DNA of 64,000 nucleotides from Alphaproteobacteria bacterium (GTDB lineage: Bacteria; Pseudomonadota; Alphaproteobacteria; CALKHQ01), in assembly GCA_041396705.1 (NCBI GenBank), contig JAWKYB010000006.1:62001-126000 (forward strand). The letters are read 5' to 3'. The notes under the pieces were generated by a model. It did no database searches, had not been told where the DNA came from, and worked only from the letters and a program-made list of their open reading frames with translations. Of this stretch, positions 8,784-16,689 are shown in pieces. The position numbers were made by a program, and so were the translations under genes. The first letter of the stretch is position 1. The number at the start of each line of letters is the position of its first letter.

Positions 8784-9599
8784 ATGATCGACAGACGGCA
8801 ATGGCAGTTCTGGGAGGACAACGGCTATCTGATCGTCGAGGGGGTGCTGCCGCCGGAGCGCACCGCGGCCGTGCGGGCGGCGCTCGACGCCCGGTTCGAC
8901 GCGGAGGGCGAGGCGGCCGGCGCCGAAGGCTCCGACAATCCCGGCGTGCGCCGCCTGTGCAACCTGTTCTCGAAGGGCGAGGCGTTCGAGCGGCTCGGCA
9001 CCGAGCCGATCGCGCTGGAAATGGCGCAGCGCACGATCGGCGACGACATCCGCTGGCAGGCGATGAACTTCCACGACCCGCTGCCCGGCGACGAGCGGCC
9101 GCACCAGCCGATCCACGCCGATCGCTCGTTCTTCCCGGGCTGTCTGGGCTACGTCAACGTGATCTGGGCCATCGACGCGATGACCGACGCGAACGGCGGC
9201 ACCCGGCTGGTGCCGGGATCGCACAAGCGGCCGTGGCCGCTGGACCTGGCCGACCCGCGTGCGCCGGTCGAGGGCGAGATCGTCGTCGCGTGTCCGGCCG
9301 GCTCCGCCATATTCGTCCACGGCGACACCTGGCACGGCGGCCGCGCAAACCGCAGCACGAGCCGGCGGCGGGCCATTCACATGGGCCTCGCCTGCCCGAA
9401 TACCGCGCCGCAGTACCACATCGCCGAGGCGATCACGGCGGCGACCCGCCAGCGGCTGGGCCCGCTGTGCCGGCTGATTCCCGCGCCGCTGGCCGACTTC
9501 GAGCGCGACGAGACCACCAAAGGCCGCACCCTGTATGGTATCCTCGCCGAAACGCGGACCGAGGGCCGCAGCCGCGAAGCCAATGTCGCCCCGCGCTGA
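8784..9599 (+). CDS. Phytanoyl-CoA dioxygenase family Fe(II)/2-oxoglutarate oxygenase
   Basis: A 271-residue protein with the double-stranded beta-helix metal triad: His111 and Asp113 in QPIHADRSFF and distal His184 in DTWHGGR. The 2-oxoglutarate-binding Arg is probably within the nearby RANRSTSRRR. It opens with the family pattern QFWEDNGYLIVEGVLPPE. Such enzymes hydroxylate small molecules or lipid-derived acids. The start at 8784 is preferred because gggaggga lies about 6 bases upstream; an ATG at 8757 is the alternative. It overlaps the downstream cupin gene by 17 bases, so the two are probably co-transcribed. The substrate cannot be read from sequence. It diverges from iolE across about 250 bp. 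Confidence 0.87.
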   Translation: MIDRRQWQFWEDNGYLIVEGVLPPERTAAVRAALDARFDAEGEAAGAEGSDNPGVRRLCNLFSKGEAFERLGTEPIALEMAQRTIGDDIRWQAMNFHDPLPGDERPHQPIHADRSFFPGCLGYVNVIWAIDAMTDANGGTRLVPGSHKRPWPLDLADPRAPVEGEIVVACPAGSAIFVHGDTWHGGRANRSTSRRRAIHMGLACPNTAPQYHIAEAITAATRQRLGPLCRLIPAPLADFERDETTKGRTLYGILAETRTEGRSREANVAPR

Positions 9600-9999
9600 C
9601 GCCCTGGCCGGAAGCGAGACGGCCTTCGACCCGACAGGCACCTTCATCGACCTGCGACCGGACGGCGGCGCCAGTGCCGTTCCGGTCACCGACAGCTTCT
9701 GGGCGGACCTTGCATCCGGCGCGCTGGCGATCGACGGCCGGCTGTTCTCCGCCTTCCGGATGACCGCCGACTGGGATCACTGGGAAATGCATCCGGCCGG
9801 CCCGGAACTGCTGTTCCTGGCCTCCGGCGCCTGCGAGCTGGTCTGCGAGGACCGCGCCGGCCGGCTCTGGCGCGTCGCGATGGCGGCCGAGCAGGCCTAT
9901 CTTGTCCCGGCCGGCGCTTGGCACCGGGCCGAGATCCGTACGCCGGGCCTGTTGCTGGCGCTCACCCAGGGCGACGGCACCCAACACCGCCCGCTGTGA
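9583..9999 (+). CDS. Cupin-domain protein
   Basis: A 138-residue single-cupin protein. The beta-barrel motifs are degenerate: WDHWEMHPAGPELLFLASG (first cupin motif, with His and Glu) and YLVPAGAWHRAEI (second motif, with His). That leaves enough ligands for one metal. The ATG at 9583 overlaps the end of the dioxygenase gene, which suggests coupled expression and perhaps a shared pathway. It could be a small isomerase, dioxygenase or binding protein; nothing in the sequence separates these. The end is 10 bp from a convergent membrane-protein gene. Confidence 0.75.
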   Translation: MSPRADALAGSETAFDPTGTFIDLRPDGGASAVPVTDSFWADLASGALAIDGRLFSAFRMTADWDHWEMHPAGPELLFLASGACELVCEDRAGRLWRVAMAAEQAYLVPAGAWHRAEIRTPGLLLALTQGDGTQHRPL

Positions 10000-10009
10000 C
10001 CGGCGCGCC

Positions 10010-10429
10010 TCAGCCGAAGGCCAGCACCGCGAACAGCACGGCCAGCATTGCCGACGCATTGGCGGCGACGGCCAGCCGCAGCATCGCTGTGCGGGGCGGC
10101 GGCGCCTTGGCGATCTGCGCCCGCACGGTCAGCACCTGCAGGCCGGTCGCGGCGACGGTCAGCACCGCCACAGCGGCGATCTTCAGCCAGAAAAGCACGC
10201 CCTGGCCCGCCCAGCCGCCGTAGCGTGCATAGAGCATGGCCAGCCCGCTCGCCCACAGCAGCAACACGCAGCCGAACGCCACCCGGCCGATCAGCCGCTG
10301 GATGGCGCCGAGGCCGGGCCTGGCCTCCGCAGGGATCGTCGCGGCGCGGACGGCGAGCAGCAGGTTGGCGGCGCTGCCGCCGATGCCGATGGCGAGAGCG
10401 AGAAAATGGACGATCTTGACTGCCAGCAT
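10010..10429 (-). CDS. Small integral membrane protein with four predicted helices
   Basis: A 139-residue hydrophobic protein. Helices are predicted at about residues 1-27 (beginning MLAVKIVHFLALAIGIGGSA), 48-68, 78-100 and 115-137, with a short cytoplasmic loop RAATIPAEARPG between the first two. The arrangement, with one His in the first helix and few charges inside the membrane, resembles CopD-like or related small four-helix families, but I cannot name one. It is transcribed alone between convergent neighbours. Confidence 0.65.
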   Translation of the reverse strand: MLAVKIVHFLALAIGIGGSAANLLLAVRAATIPAEARPGLGAIQRLIGRVAFGCVLLLWASGLAMLYARYGGWAGQGVLFWLKIAAVAVLTVAATGLQVLTVRAQIAKAPPPRTAMLRLAVAANASAMLAVLFAVLAFG

Positions 10430-10537
10430 CGCGTTGCCTTTCCGCCGCGCAGGCTACAGGCTCGCAGGCGACCGCTCGCCACCGTGCCGCATCGTTTGGC
10501 CAACAGGACGCGGCGTCGCAGCAAAGGGAATGCCGCC

Positions 10538-10870
10538 ATGCAGATCGCCGCAACACCGTTCACCGCCATCGACTGGGCGGCGATCGCACCGACCGAGCAT
10601 CCCGGCGACAGCGGCGTCGCCGTCATGCACACGCTGCAGGCGGGCGGCGTGCGCATCCGCCGCGTGACCTATTCGCCGGGCTATGTCGCCGACCACTGGT
10701 GCGACCTCGGCCACGTCGCCTGGGTCGTCGCCGGCGGTGCCGACATCGCGCTGAAGGACGGCCGGCGCTTCCGGCTCGACGCCGGCATGGCCTTCGCCGT
10801 GTCGGATCACGGCGACGCCGCCCATCGGGTCGAGACCGCGACCGGCGCGACGCTGTTCATCGTCGACTGA
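10538..10870 (+). CDS. Small cupin-fold protein with DHWC motif
   Basis: A 110-residue protein that starts at 10538 after an aaaggga ribosome site. The core is a single cupin barrel with YVADHWCDLGHVAWVV, a cluster of likely metal ligands (Asp, His, Cys, His) that resembles the small DHCW-motif cupins, then LDAGMAFAVSDHGDAAHRV as the second cupin motif. These small proteins are mostly uncharacterised. Its last 14 bases overlap the 3' end of psuG on the other strand. Confidence 0.75.
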   Translation: MQIAATPFTAIDWAAIAPTEHPGDSGVAVMHTLQAGGVRIRRVTYSPGYVADHWCDLGHVAWVVAGGADIALKDGRRFRLDAGMAFAVSDHGDAAHRVETATGATLFIVD

Positions 10871-11780
10871 GCGCGGCGACCGCCGTCGCCAGCTCGGCGG
10901 CGACAGCGGCGTTGTTCCGCGCCAGCGCCACGTTGGCGGCGAGGCTGCGCCCCTCCGACAGCTCGACGATACGGGCCAGCAGATAGGGCGTCGTCGCCTT
11001 GCCGAAGACGCCTTCCTCGGCGGCGTTGCGCAGGGCGGCGGCGATCCAGCCCTCGACCTCGCCGCGATCGAGCGCGGTGTCGGCCGGCGGCGGCACCGCG
11101 ACCACCGCGCCGCTGGCGGGCGCGATCGCGCGGTTGGCCGCGAGAATGCCGGCGATCTCGCCGACGGTCTCCGCCCGCGTCTGCACCGCGCCGTCGGTCT
11201 CCGCCGCATAGAACCCCGGAAAGGCATCGCAGCGATAGCCGATGACGGGCACGCCGAGACTCTCGAGCAGCTCCAGCGTCGCCGGCACGTCGAGGATGGT
11301 CTTCGCACCGGCGCACACCACCGCCACCGGCGTGCGCGCCAGCTCGTAGAGATCGGCCGATACATCCATGTGCCCGGACCAGCCGCGGTGCACGCCGCCG
11401 ATTCCGCCGGTGGCGAAGACCGCGATGCCGGCGAGATGGGCGAGACGCATGGTCGCGGCCACCGTGGTGGCGCCGTTGCCGCCTTGCACGCGCAGAGCGC
11501 CGAGGTCGCGCGTCGTCGCCTTGGCGAATGTTCCGTCGGGTGCCGCCAGCGCGCGCAGCGCCGCCTCGTCGAGGCCGATCCGCGGGCGGCCCGCGAACAC
11601 CGCGATGGTCGCCGGCACCGCGCCGTGGTCGCGCACCGCCTGCTCCAGCAACCGGGCGGTTTCCAGGTTGTCCGGCCAGGGCAGGCCGTGGGCGATGATG
11701 GTCGATTCCAGCGCCACCACCGGCCGGCCCTCGGCAAGGGCAGCCGCCACCTCGGGCGCGATATCCAGCAGGTCCGACAT
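10857..11780 (-). CDS. psuG: Pseudouridine-5'-phosphate glycosidase
   Basis: A 307-residue protein with family-wide motifs: ALESTIIAHGLPWPDNLETA at the N-terminus, ATTRDLG and GATTVAATM, FATGGIGGVHRG, and VCAGAKTILDVPATLELLES, which contains the catalytic Lys of the Escherichia coli enzyme. PsuG cleaves pseudouridine 5'-phosphate to uracil and ribose 5-phosphate. The kinase that makes its substrate is the PfkB-type gene upstream on the same strand, separated by an opposite-strand gene. Length and motif order are normal, so it should be active. Confidence 0.95.
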   Translation of the reverse strand: MSDLLDIAPEVAAALAEGRPVVALESTIIAHGLPWPDNLETARLLEQAVRDHGAVPATIAVFAGRPRIGLDEAALRALAAPDGTFAKATTRDLGALRVQGGNGATTVAATMRLAHLAGIAVFATGGIGGVHRGWSGHMDVSADLYELARTPVAVVCAGAKTILDVPATLELLESLGVPVIGYRCDAFPGFYAAETDGAVQTRAETVGEIAGILAANRAIAPASGAVVAVPPPADTALDRGEVEGWIAAALRNAAEEGVFGKATTPYLLARIVELSEGRSLAANVALARNNAAVAAELATAVAALSRR

Positions 11781-11913
11781 CCGCCTGTGCTAGCCGGAGC
11801 GCCGGGCGCGCGCCAGCACAATCCGCACCGTCGCCGAACGGTCGCGAAATGGCCTCGCTCTCGCCGATTTCGCCGCTATCCTCGCGTCGGGTCCACCAGA
11901 ATGGGAGCGTGCG

Positions 11914-12540
11914 ATGGCCCGCCCGATGTCCACCGGCCCGGCGTTCGTCCTTGCTGCGATCGCAGCGACGACCGTCCATGCCGAGATGCCACTGGTCTCG
12001 CGCATCGAGACCGCGCTCGACCTGTCGACGCCCGAGGCGACGGTGGCGACCTTCGCCGAGACTTTCGCCGATGACGACTATGTCGCCGTCTATTTCGCAC
12101 TCGACCCCACCGCCAGATACGTGTTCATGCGATCCCTGTCGATGCTCCGCATGGACTTGCTGCTGACCCCGGGATTGGACGGCGCGGCGGTCCGCGCGAT
12201 CATGGACGACCTGCGCGGGCCGTACGATAGCGCCCTCGAGCAGGACAAGCCCTGGGTCGGCCCCGATGTGTTCGTCGCGTTCCAGAGCCTGATGGACAGC
12301 GCCGACCGCGCCGGCGCCCTGGCGATCGAGCTCGACGGCGCCTTGACGATCGACGCGGTCGGCCCGTCGCAAACGATCGATGGCGCCAGCGAGGTCGTGG
12401 TCGAGACCACCGTCGCGTACGAAGGACCGGTGCGCTTCATCCTGCGCGAGGCGCCGTCGGGCCGCTGGCGCGTGGTGAGCGTGATCGCGCGCCCGGGCGC
12501 AGCGGACGAGGTGACGTTCCTGCCCCGCGCCGATCGATAG
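11914..12540 (+). CDS. Secreted protein of unknown function, inserted antisense between psuK and psuG
   Basis: A 208-residue protein with a signal peptide of about 23 residues (MARPMSTGPAFVLAAIAATT, cleavage near VHA/EM). The mature part begins TPEATVATFAETFADDDYVAV, a pattern common to NTF2-like or lipoprotein stress domains, and ends with beta strands (FILREAPSGRWRVVSV). I cannot assign a family. The gene lies on the opposite strand in the gap between psuK and psuG, with 133 bp to psuG and 12 bp to psuK. Composition is like its neighbours, so it is not obviously a recent import. Confidence 0.65.
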   Translation: MARPMSTGPAFVLAAIAATTVHAEMPLVSRIETALDLSTPEATVATFAETFADDDYVAVYFALDPTARYVFMRSLSMLRMDLLLTPGLDGAAVRAIMDDLRGPYDSALEQDKPWVGPDVFVAFQSLMDSADRAGALAIELDGALTIDAVGPSQTIDGASEVVVETTVAYEGPVRFILREAPSGRWRVVSVIARPGAADEVTFLPRADR

Positions 12541-12552
12541 GTCGCTGCCGGT

Positions 12553-13452
12553 TCAACCGGGCGCCAGGGCGCGCAGGGCTTCCTCCGGCACGCTGACCGG
12601 CGCCACCAGCGCGGCGGCAGCCGCACGCTGGCCCAACGCAAAGGCGGCGTCGCGGTCCAGGCCGGCGAGGCGGCCGGCCAGTACGCCCGCGACCAGGCAG
12701 TCGCCGGCGCCGGTCTCGTCGACGGCCGGGCCAGGCAGGGCGGGTGCCGGGATCCGCCAGACATCGTTGCCGACGGCGACCGCCAGCCCGGCCCCGCCGT
12801 GGGTGACCACGGTGGTCAGTTCCTGGCCGCGCCGCGGCGCTTCCGGGTCGATCCCGAGGACGGCGGCCTCCTCGGCATTGGCGAACAGCATCGAGATGCG
12901 GTGCAGGTCGCCGGCCAGCCGCCCCGCCTTGGCGGCCGACACGCCGTTCGCCGCCAGGATGCGCTCCGAGCCGGCCATCGTCGCCAGCCGGGCGAGCGCC
13001 GCCGACGGCAGATTGGCGTCGACGAACCACACCGAGGCCGCCGCTGCATGGGCGATGGCCCGGTCGACGTCGCCATGGTCCCAGGCGTCGTGGACCTCCA
13101 TGTCGGCCAGGCCGACGAACAGGCGGCCGTCAGGCTCGATCAGGCTGGTGTAGCTCGCCGTCGGCCGATCCCGGTCGACGATCAGCAACGGGTCGACCAG
13201 CCCTGCCAGCGCCCGGCCGAAGCTGCGGCTTCCGGTCGCGCCGACGCGTGCGACCAAGGTGACCCGCCGGCCGAGCGCGGCGAGCGCCCGGGCGACGTTG
13301 GCGGCCACGCCGCCGACGTCGGTGGTCATCCGCACCGGGTTCGACGAGCCCGGAACGACCGGCGCCAGCGCGGCACCCTGCCGGTCGATGTTGAGCCCGC
13401 CGAAACAAGCGACCTCGGCAACGCACGGCTTGGCGCTCGGCACATCGTTCAT
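12553..13452 (-). CDS. psuK: PfkB-family carbohydrate kinase, probable pseudouridine kinase
   Basis: A 299-residue ribokinase-fold protein. The N-terminus has the CFGGLNIDRQG strand and the substrate motif DVGGVAANVARALAALG; the catalytic signature DETGAGDCLVAG (about residue 240) holds the base Asp and anion hole. PfkB kinases vary in substrate. The assignment to pseudouridine rests on psuG, 0.77 kb downstream on the same strand, and on the close spacing in known psuK-psuG pairs. The product would be pseudouridine 5'-phosphate. Ribokinase or another nucleoside kinase remains possible. Confidence 0.8.
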   Translation of the reverse strand: MNDVPSAKPCVAEVACFGGLNIDRQGAALAPVVPGSSNPVRMTTDVGGVAANVARALAALGRRVTLVARVGATGSRSFGRALAGLVDPLLIVDRDRPTASYTSLIEPDGRLFVGLADMEVHDAWDHGDVDRAIAHAAAASVWFVDANLPSAALARLATMAGSERILAANGVSAAKAGRLAGDLHRISMLFANAEEAAVLGIDPEAPRRGQELTTVVTHGGAGLAVAVGNDVWRIPAPALPGPAVDETGAGDCLVAGVLAGRLAGLDRDAAFALGQRAAAAALVAPVSVPEEALRALAPG

Positions 13453-13630
13453 GGTCGGATCTGTCCCGCCGCCGGCTCACCCCACCGGCCGCGTCAATCT
13501 ATCGCCGCTGCCGGCCGACCGCCAGCCCGCGCCCGGCCGGCATGCAATCGGGACGCGCCGCGGCGCGCGGCCCTTTCCACAAATGCTTGCAGTGGAAACG
13601 ACGCAATACCACCGGCGCGGCAAATTAATC

Positions 13631-13646
13631 TGTTCGAAATTGAACA
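13631..13646. promoter_or_regulatory. Short dyad upstream of the GGDEF-EAL gene
   Basis: The sequence tgttcgaaattgaaca has perfect 5-base arms (TGTTC/GAACA) around a 6-base core. It sits 41-56 bp before the ATG at 13687 inside an AT-richer stretch (about 13590-13690) that stands out from the GC-rich surroundings. It could be a regulator site or part of a promoter; no known regulator is assigned. Confidence 0.35.
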
Positions 13647-13686
13647 ATGCCCAAATTGCCGAGACGGAATTACTGCTGAGCGATTG

Positions 13687-15876
13687 ATGCGGCGGCACAA
13701 GACCTTCGGACGATGTTTCGGCACGCTGCGCCGCGGCTGGTCGCTGCAGTCGTGGCTGCTGCTCGTCGTCATCGGCTCGCTGGCGCTCGGCCTGCTGATC
13801 AACACGGCCATCAGCGTCACCCGCCAGCTGATCCGCTCCGACGAACAGCACAGCGAGGAGGCGATCTGGCAGGCGGAATCGATCGCGGTCGCGGCGCGCA
13901 GCCAGCTCGAGCTTCGCCATTTCCTCAGCCTGGGCGAGATGCTGGGCGACACCGTGGGCCGCGGCGGCATCTCCGGCATCCTGGTGTTCGATGCGCCGTC
14001 GTCCTTCGTAGTCGATGCCGCCGGCGGCCTGCCGGTGCGCACCGAATCGCCGCCGGCGATCGCCGTGCAGGCGATGACGGGCGGGCAGCCGCTGACCGAG
14101 CAGCGCTACGGCCTGCTGCGCACCGCCGTGCCGATCTTCGACGAGGACGGCAGCGCCCGCGGCGCCGTGGTGACGATGAGCCGCATGCCGGACCTCTGGG
14201 ACCAGGTCCTGACCATCTCGCTGCCGGCCATCGTCGCGCTCGCCGCCGCCGTGCTGCTGCTGGTGCCGGTCGCCATCCGCGCCTCGCGCCGGGTCAGCCG
14301 CCTGCTGCAGGCGATGTCGCACATGGCCTCCGAGATCGCACTGGGCAACTTCGGCTCGGCGCTGCCGAGCACGCGGGTGCGGGAGGCACGCCAGCTCGGC
14401 CGTGCGCTGCGCCGGATGGCGCACCGGCTGCAGACGCAGATGGTGCGGATCAACGAGCTGGCCTATGTCGACCAGACCACCGGCCTGCCCAACCGCGAGT
14501 TCATCCGGCAGAGCTTCGACAAGGTGTTCAAGTCGCGACGCCAGCATGTCGGCGCCATGCTGTTCATCGACCTGGACCGCTTCAAGACGATCAACGACAC
14601 GCTCGGCCACGATGCCGGCGACGCGCTGCTGAAAGAGGTGTCGCACCGCCTGACCGAATCCGTGCGCGTCGACGATCTGGTCGGCCCGTCGCCGCAGCAG
14701 CAGAACGGCGGCGTCGATGCGGCGCGGTCGAGCGGCCGCTATTCGGGCACGCTGGCCCGCCTCGGCGGCGACGAGTTCACCATCCTGCTGCGCGACCTCG
14801 ACCGCCCCGAGAATGCCGCCGCCGTCGCTCGCCGGATCATCGCCGCGGTCGGCGAGCCGTACACCATCCACGACACCACGGTGCATGTCGGCGCCAGCAT
14901 CGGCATTGCCGTCTACCCCGACGACGGCGCCGACTTCGCCACCCTGATGAAGCATGCCGACCTCGCCATGTATGCGGCCAAGCAGGCGGGCAGGAACGGC
15001 TATGCCTATTTCTCGCACGACATGAACGTGCACGTGCAGCACCGCGCCAAGGTCGAGGCCGAGATGCGCGCCGGCCTGCAGCGCGACGAGTTCCGTCCCT
15101 ACTACCAGCCGAAGGTGGAGACCGGGACCGGACGGCCGGTCGGCGTCGAGGCCCTGGTCCGCTGGCAGCATCCGGAGCGCGGCTGGCTGGCCCCCGGCGA
15201 GTTCCTGTCGATCGCCGAGGAGAACGGCCTGGTCGCGGACATCGGCATGGCCGTGCTGCGCCAGGCCTGTCGCGACGCAGCGCGTTGGGCCGCGCAGGGG
15301 CGGCCGATCCCGGTGGCGGTGAACGTCTCGCAGGCGCAGTTCGACAATGAAGGCTTCGCCGCCGGCGTGCTTGCCGTGCTGCGCGAGGTCGGCCTCGATC
15401 CGCGGCTGTTGGAGCTGGAACTGACCGAGTCGACCGCCATGACCGATCCGGAACGGGTGGCGCTTGCCGTCGCGCCGCTGAAGGCCGAGGGCATCCGGCT
15501 GGCGATCGACGACTTCGGCACCGGCTATTCCAGCTTGTCGCACCTGACCAAGCTGCCGTTCGACACCTTCAAGATCGACCGCTCGTTCATCGCCAACCTG
15601 GGCGTCGACGCGGATTCCGCGGTGATCGTCCGCACCATTCTCAGCATGGCGGCCAGCCTGAACTATACGCCGGTCGCCGAGGGGGTGGAGACCGAGGAGC
15701 AGGTTGCGTTCCTGCGCGAATGCGGCTGCGCCACCGCGCAGGGCTTCCACTTCGCCCGGCCGATGCCGGTGGAGGCGTTGGAGAGCTGGCTGGTCGACAC
15801 CGAGCGAAGGGCGGCGGAGGCCGCGCACGCCGCCGACGGCGACGTGGTCCGGCTGATGCCGCGCCGGGCGGTCTAG
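13687..15876 (+). CDS. Membrane diguanylate cyclase/phosphodiesterase (HAMP-GGDEF-EAL)
   Basis: A 729-residue inner-membrane protein. One helix near residues 20-43 and a second near 178-198 flank a periplasmic sensor; a HAMP-like linker follows. The GGDEF site is intact at residues 360-364 (LGGDEFT). The EAL domain starts at 488-490 (VEALVRWQHP) and keeps its metal and catalytic segments: NVSQAQF, LELELTES, AIDDFGTGYSS, KIDRSFI and VAEGVET. Both c-di-GMP synthesis and breakdown are therefore possible. A Gln/Gly/Ser-rich insert of about 25 residues lies before GGDEF. c-di-GMP often controls Tad pili and motility; any link to the pilus locus 29 kb away is only inference. Confidence 0.93.
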   Translation: MRRHKTFGRCFGTLRRGWSLQSWLLLVVIGSLALGLLINTAISVTRQLIRSDEQHSEEAIWQAESIAVAARSQLELRHFLSLGEMLGDTVGRGGISGILVFDAPSSFVVDAAGGLPVRTESPPAIAVQAMTGGQPLTEQRYGLLRTAVPIFDEDGSARGAVVTMSRMPDLWDQVLTISLPAIVALAAAVLLLVPVAIRASRRVSRLLQAMSHMASEIALGNFGSALPSTRVREARQLGRALRRMAHRLQTQMVRINELAYVDQTTGLPNREFIRQSFDKVFKSRRQHVGAMLFIDLDRFKTINDTLGHDAGDALLKEVSHRLTESVRVDDLVGPSPQQQNGGVDAARSSGRYSGTLARLGGDEFTILLRDLDRPENAAAVARRIIAAVGEPYTIHDTTVHVGASIGIAVYPDDGADFATLMKHADLAMYAAKQAGRNGYAYFSHDMNVHVQHRAKVEAEMRAGLQRDEFRPYYQPKVETGTGRPVGVEALVRWQHPERGWLAPGEFLSIAEENGLVADIGMAVLRQACRDAARWAAQGRPIPVAVNVSQAQFDNEGFAAGVLAVLREVGLDPRLLELELTESTAMTDPERVALAVAPLKAEGIRLAIDDFGTGYSSLSHLTKLPFDTFKIDRSFIANLGVDADSAVIVRTILSMAASLNYTPVAEGVETEEQVAFLRECGCATAQGFHFARPMPVEALESWLVDTERRAAEAAHAADGDVVRLMPRRAV

Positions 15877-15936
15877 CGCGCCGGCGAAGAGACCGGTCGG
15901 CGCACGCGGGGCCTGTCGACACGGCGGGAGGGCGGA

Positions 15937-16410
15937 ATGACCGACGAAGCCAGCGCACAGACGGACTGGTCCCTGCACGACTGCCCGGTCTACGGCCTGT
16001 TCCTGCGCCCGCCCGACCCCGACCGCGGCCTGTGGCGCAGCGAACTGGTTCTCGACATCGACCATATCGTCGCCTGGCTGAGGGGCGACGACGGCGGGTT
16101 CCGCTTCCGCGTCGCGCCGGCGACGCTGACTTTCCAAGACGTGCAGGACCTGCGGATCGCAGTCGACTTCACCGGCACCGCCTTCGCGCCGACCATCACC
16201 GAATGGTCGGTCGACCGCGTCGAGAAACGGCCGGCGACCGGCGCGCCGCACCCGGCGGCCTTCGCCTGGCAGATCCTGCTCAACGTCCCCGCCGGCGGCC
16301 TGATCGGCCTGGTGGCCACCGGTTTCACCATCGACCACCGCGCCCCGCCGCGCCTGACCGCGATGCAACGGGTGGACCCGCAGGATCGCCCGCCGCTGAC
16401 GCTTGCCTAG
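15937..16410 (+). CDS. Conserved-looking hypothetical protein, 157 residues
   Basis: The start at 15937 follows a gggaggg ribosome site. The protein is mostly beta-rich and soluble (DWSLHDCPVYGLFLR near the N-terminus; LVLDIDHIVAWL; VDRVEKRP). One moderately hydrophobic stretch lies at about residues 108-130 (IGLVATGFTI). There is no signal peptide and no motif I recognise. It is followed within 90 bp by a run of envelope-protein genes on the same strand and may be part of that run. Confidence 0.6.
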   Translation: MTDEASAQTDWSLHDCPVYGLFLRPPDPDRGLWRSELVLDIDHIVAWLRGDDGGFRFRVAPATLTFQDVQDLRIAVDFTGTAFAPTITEWSVDRVEKRPATGAPHPAAFAWQILLNVPAGGLIGLVATGFTIDHRAPPRLTAMQRVDPQDRPPLTLA

Positions 16411-16495
16411 CCGGTCGGTCGCGACGGCCATATCGCCGGGCCCGGCGCCGCGCTATGATCCGGGCCGGGGCGTTGGGCCCGGAAAGGCGGCACGG

Positions 16496-16687
16496 ATGAG
16501 GCGGCGAGGCAGACCGGGACGGCGGGCAGGCGCGGCCGGCATCGTCCGGCGCAACCGGCCTGCGGCGGCCGCTCTGGCCGCGGCGCTGGCGACGCTGGCC
16601 CTGTGCGGCTGCGAGAACCTGTTCGCACGCGGCAGCATCGGCTCCGGCGGCGGACTGGGCGACACCGAGGTCGGCATCACCTTCTGA
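16496..16687 (+). CDS. Small lipoprotein
   Basis: A 63-residue peptide. An Arg-rich n-region (about 10 Arg in the first 25 residues) leads into a hydrophobic core AAALAAALATLALCGC with a lipobox-like LCGC. The mature part after Cys is only about 23 residues and Gly-rich (SIGSGGGLGDTEVGITF). The start at 16496 is chosen because it gives a compact signal; the frame is open further upstream. The stop is 3 bp before the ATG of the next gene, so it is probably translationally coupled to the TMTC-like protein. Confidence 0.55.
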   Translation: MRRRGRPGRRAGAAGIVRRNRPAAAALAAALATLALCGCENLFARGSIGSGGGLGDTEVGITF

Positions 16688-16689
16688 CC

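Noticed and set aside
12799..13686. An N-terminal extension of the GGDEF-EAL protein by about 296 codons
   Set aside because: That part overlaps the minus-strand kinase gene and reads as its shadow; the ATG at 13687 begins the membrane helix and follows the AT-rich promoter region.
13477..16431. A long open frame of 984 codons on the minus strand opposite the GGDEF-EAL gene
   Set aside because: It mirrors the GC-rich third positions of the real plus-strand gene and has the Arg/Gly/Asp-rich composition of a shadow frame, with no domain or start context.
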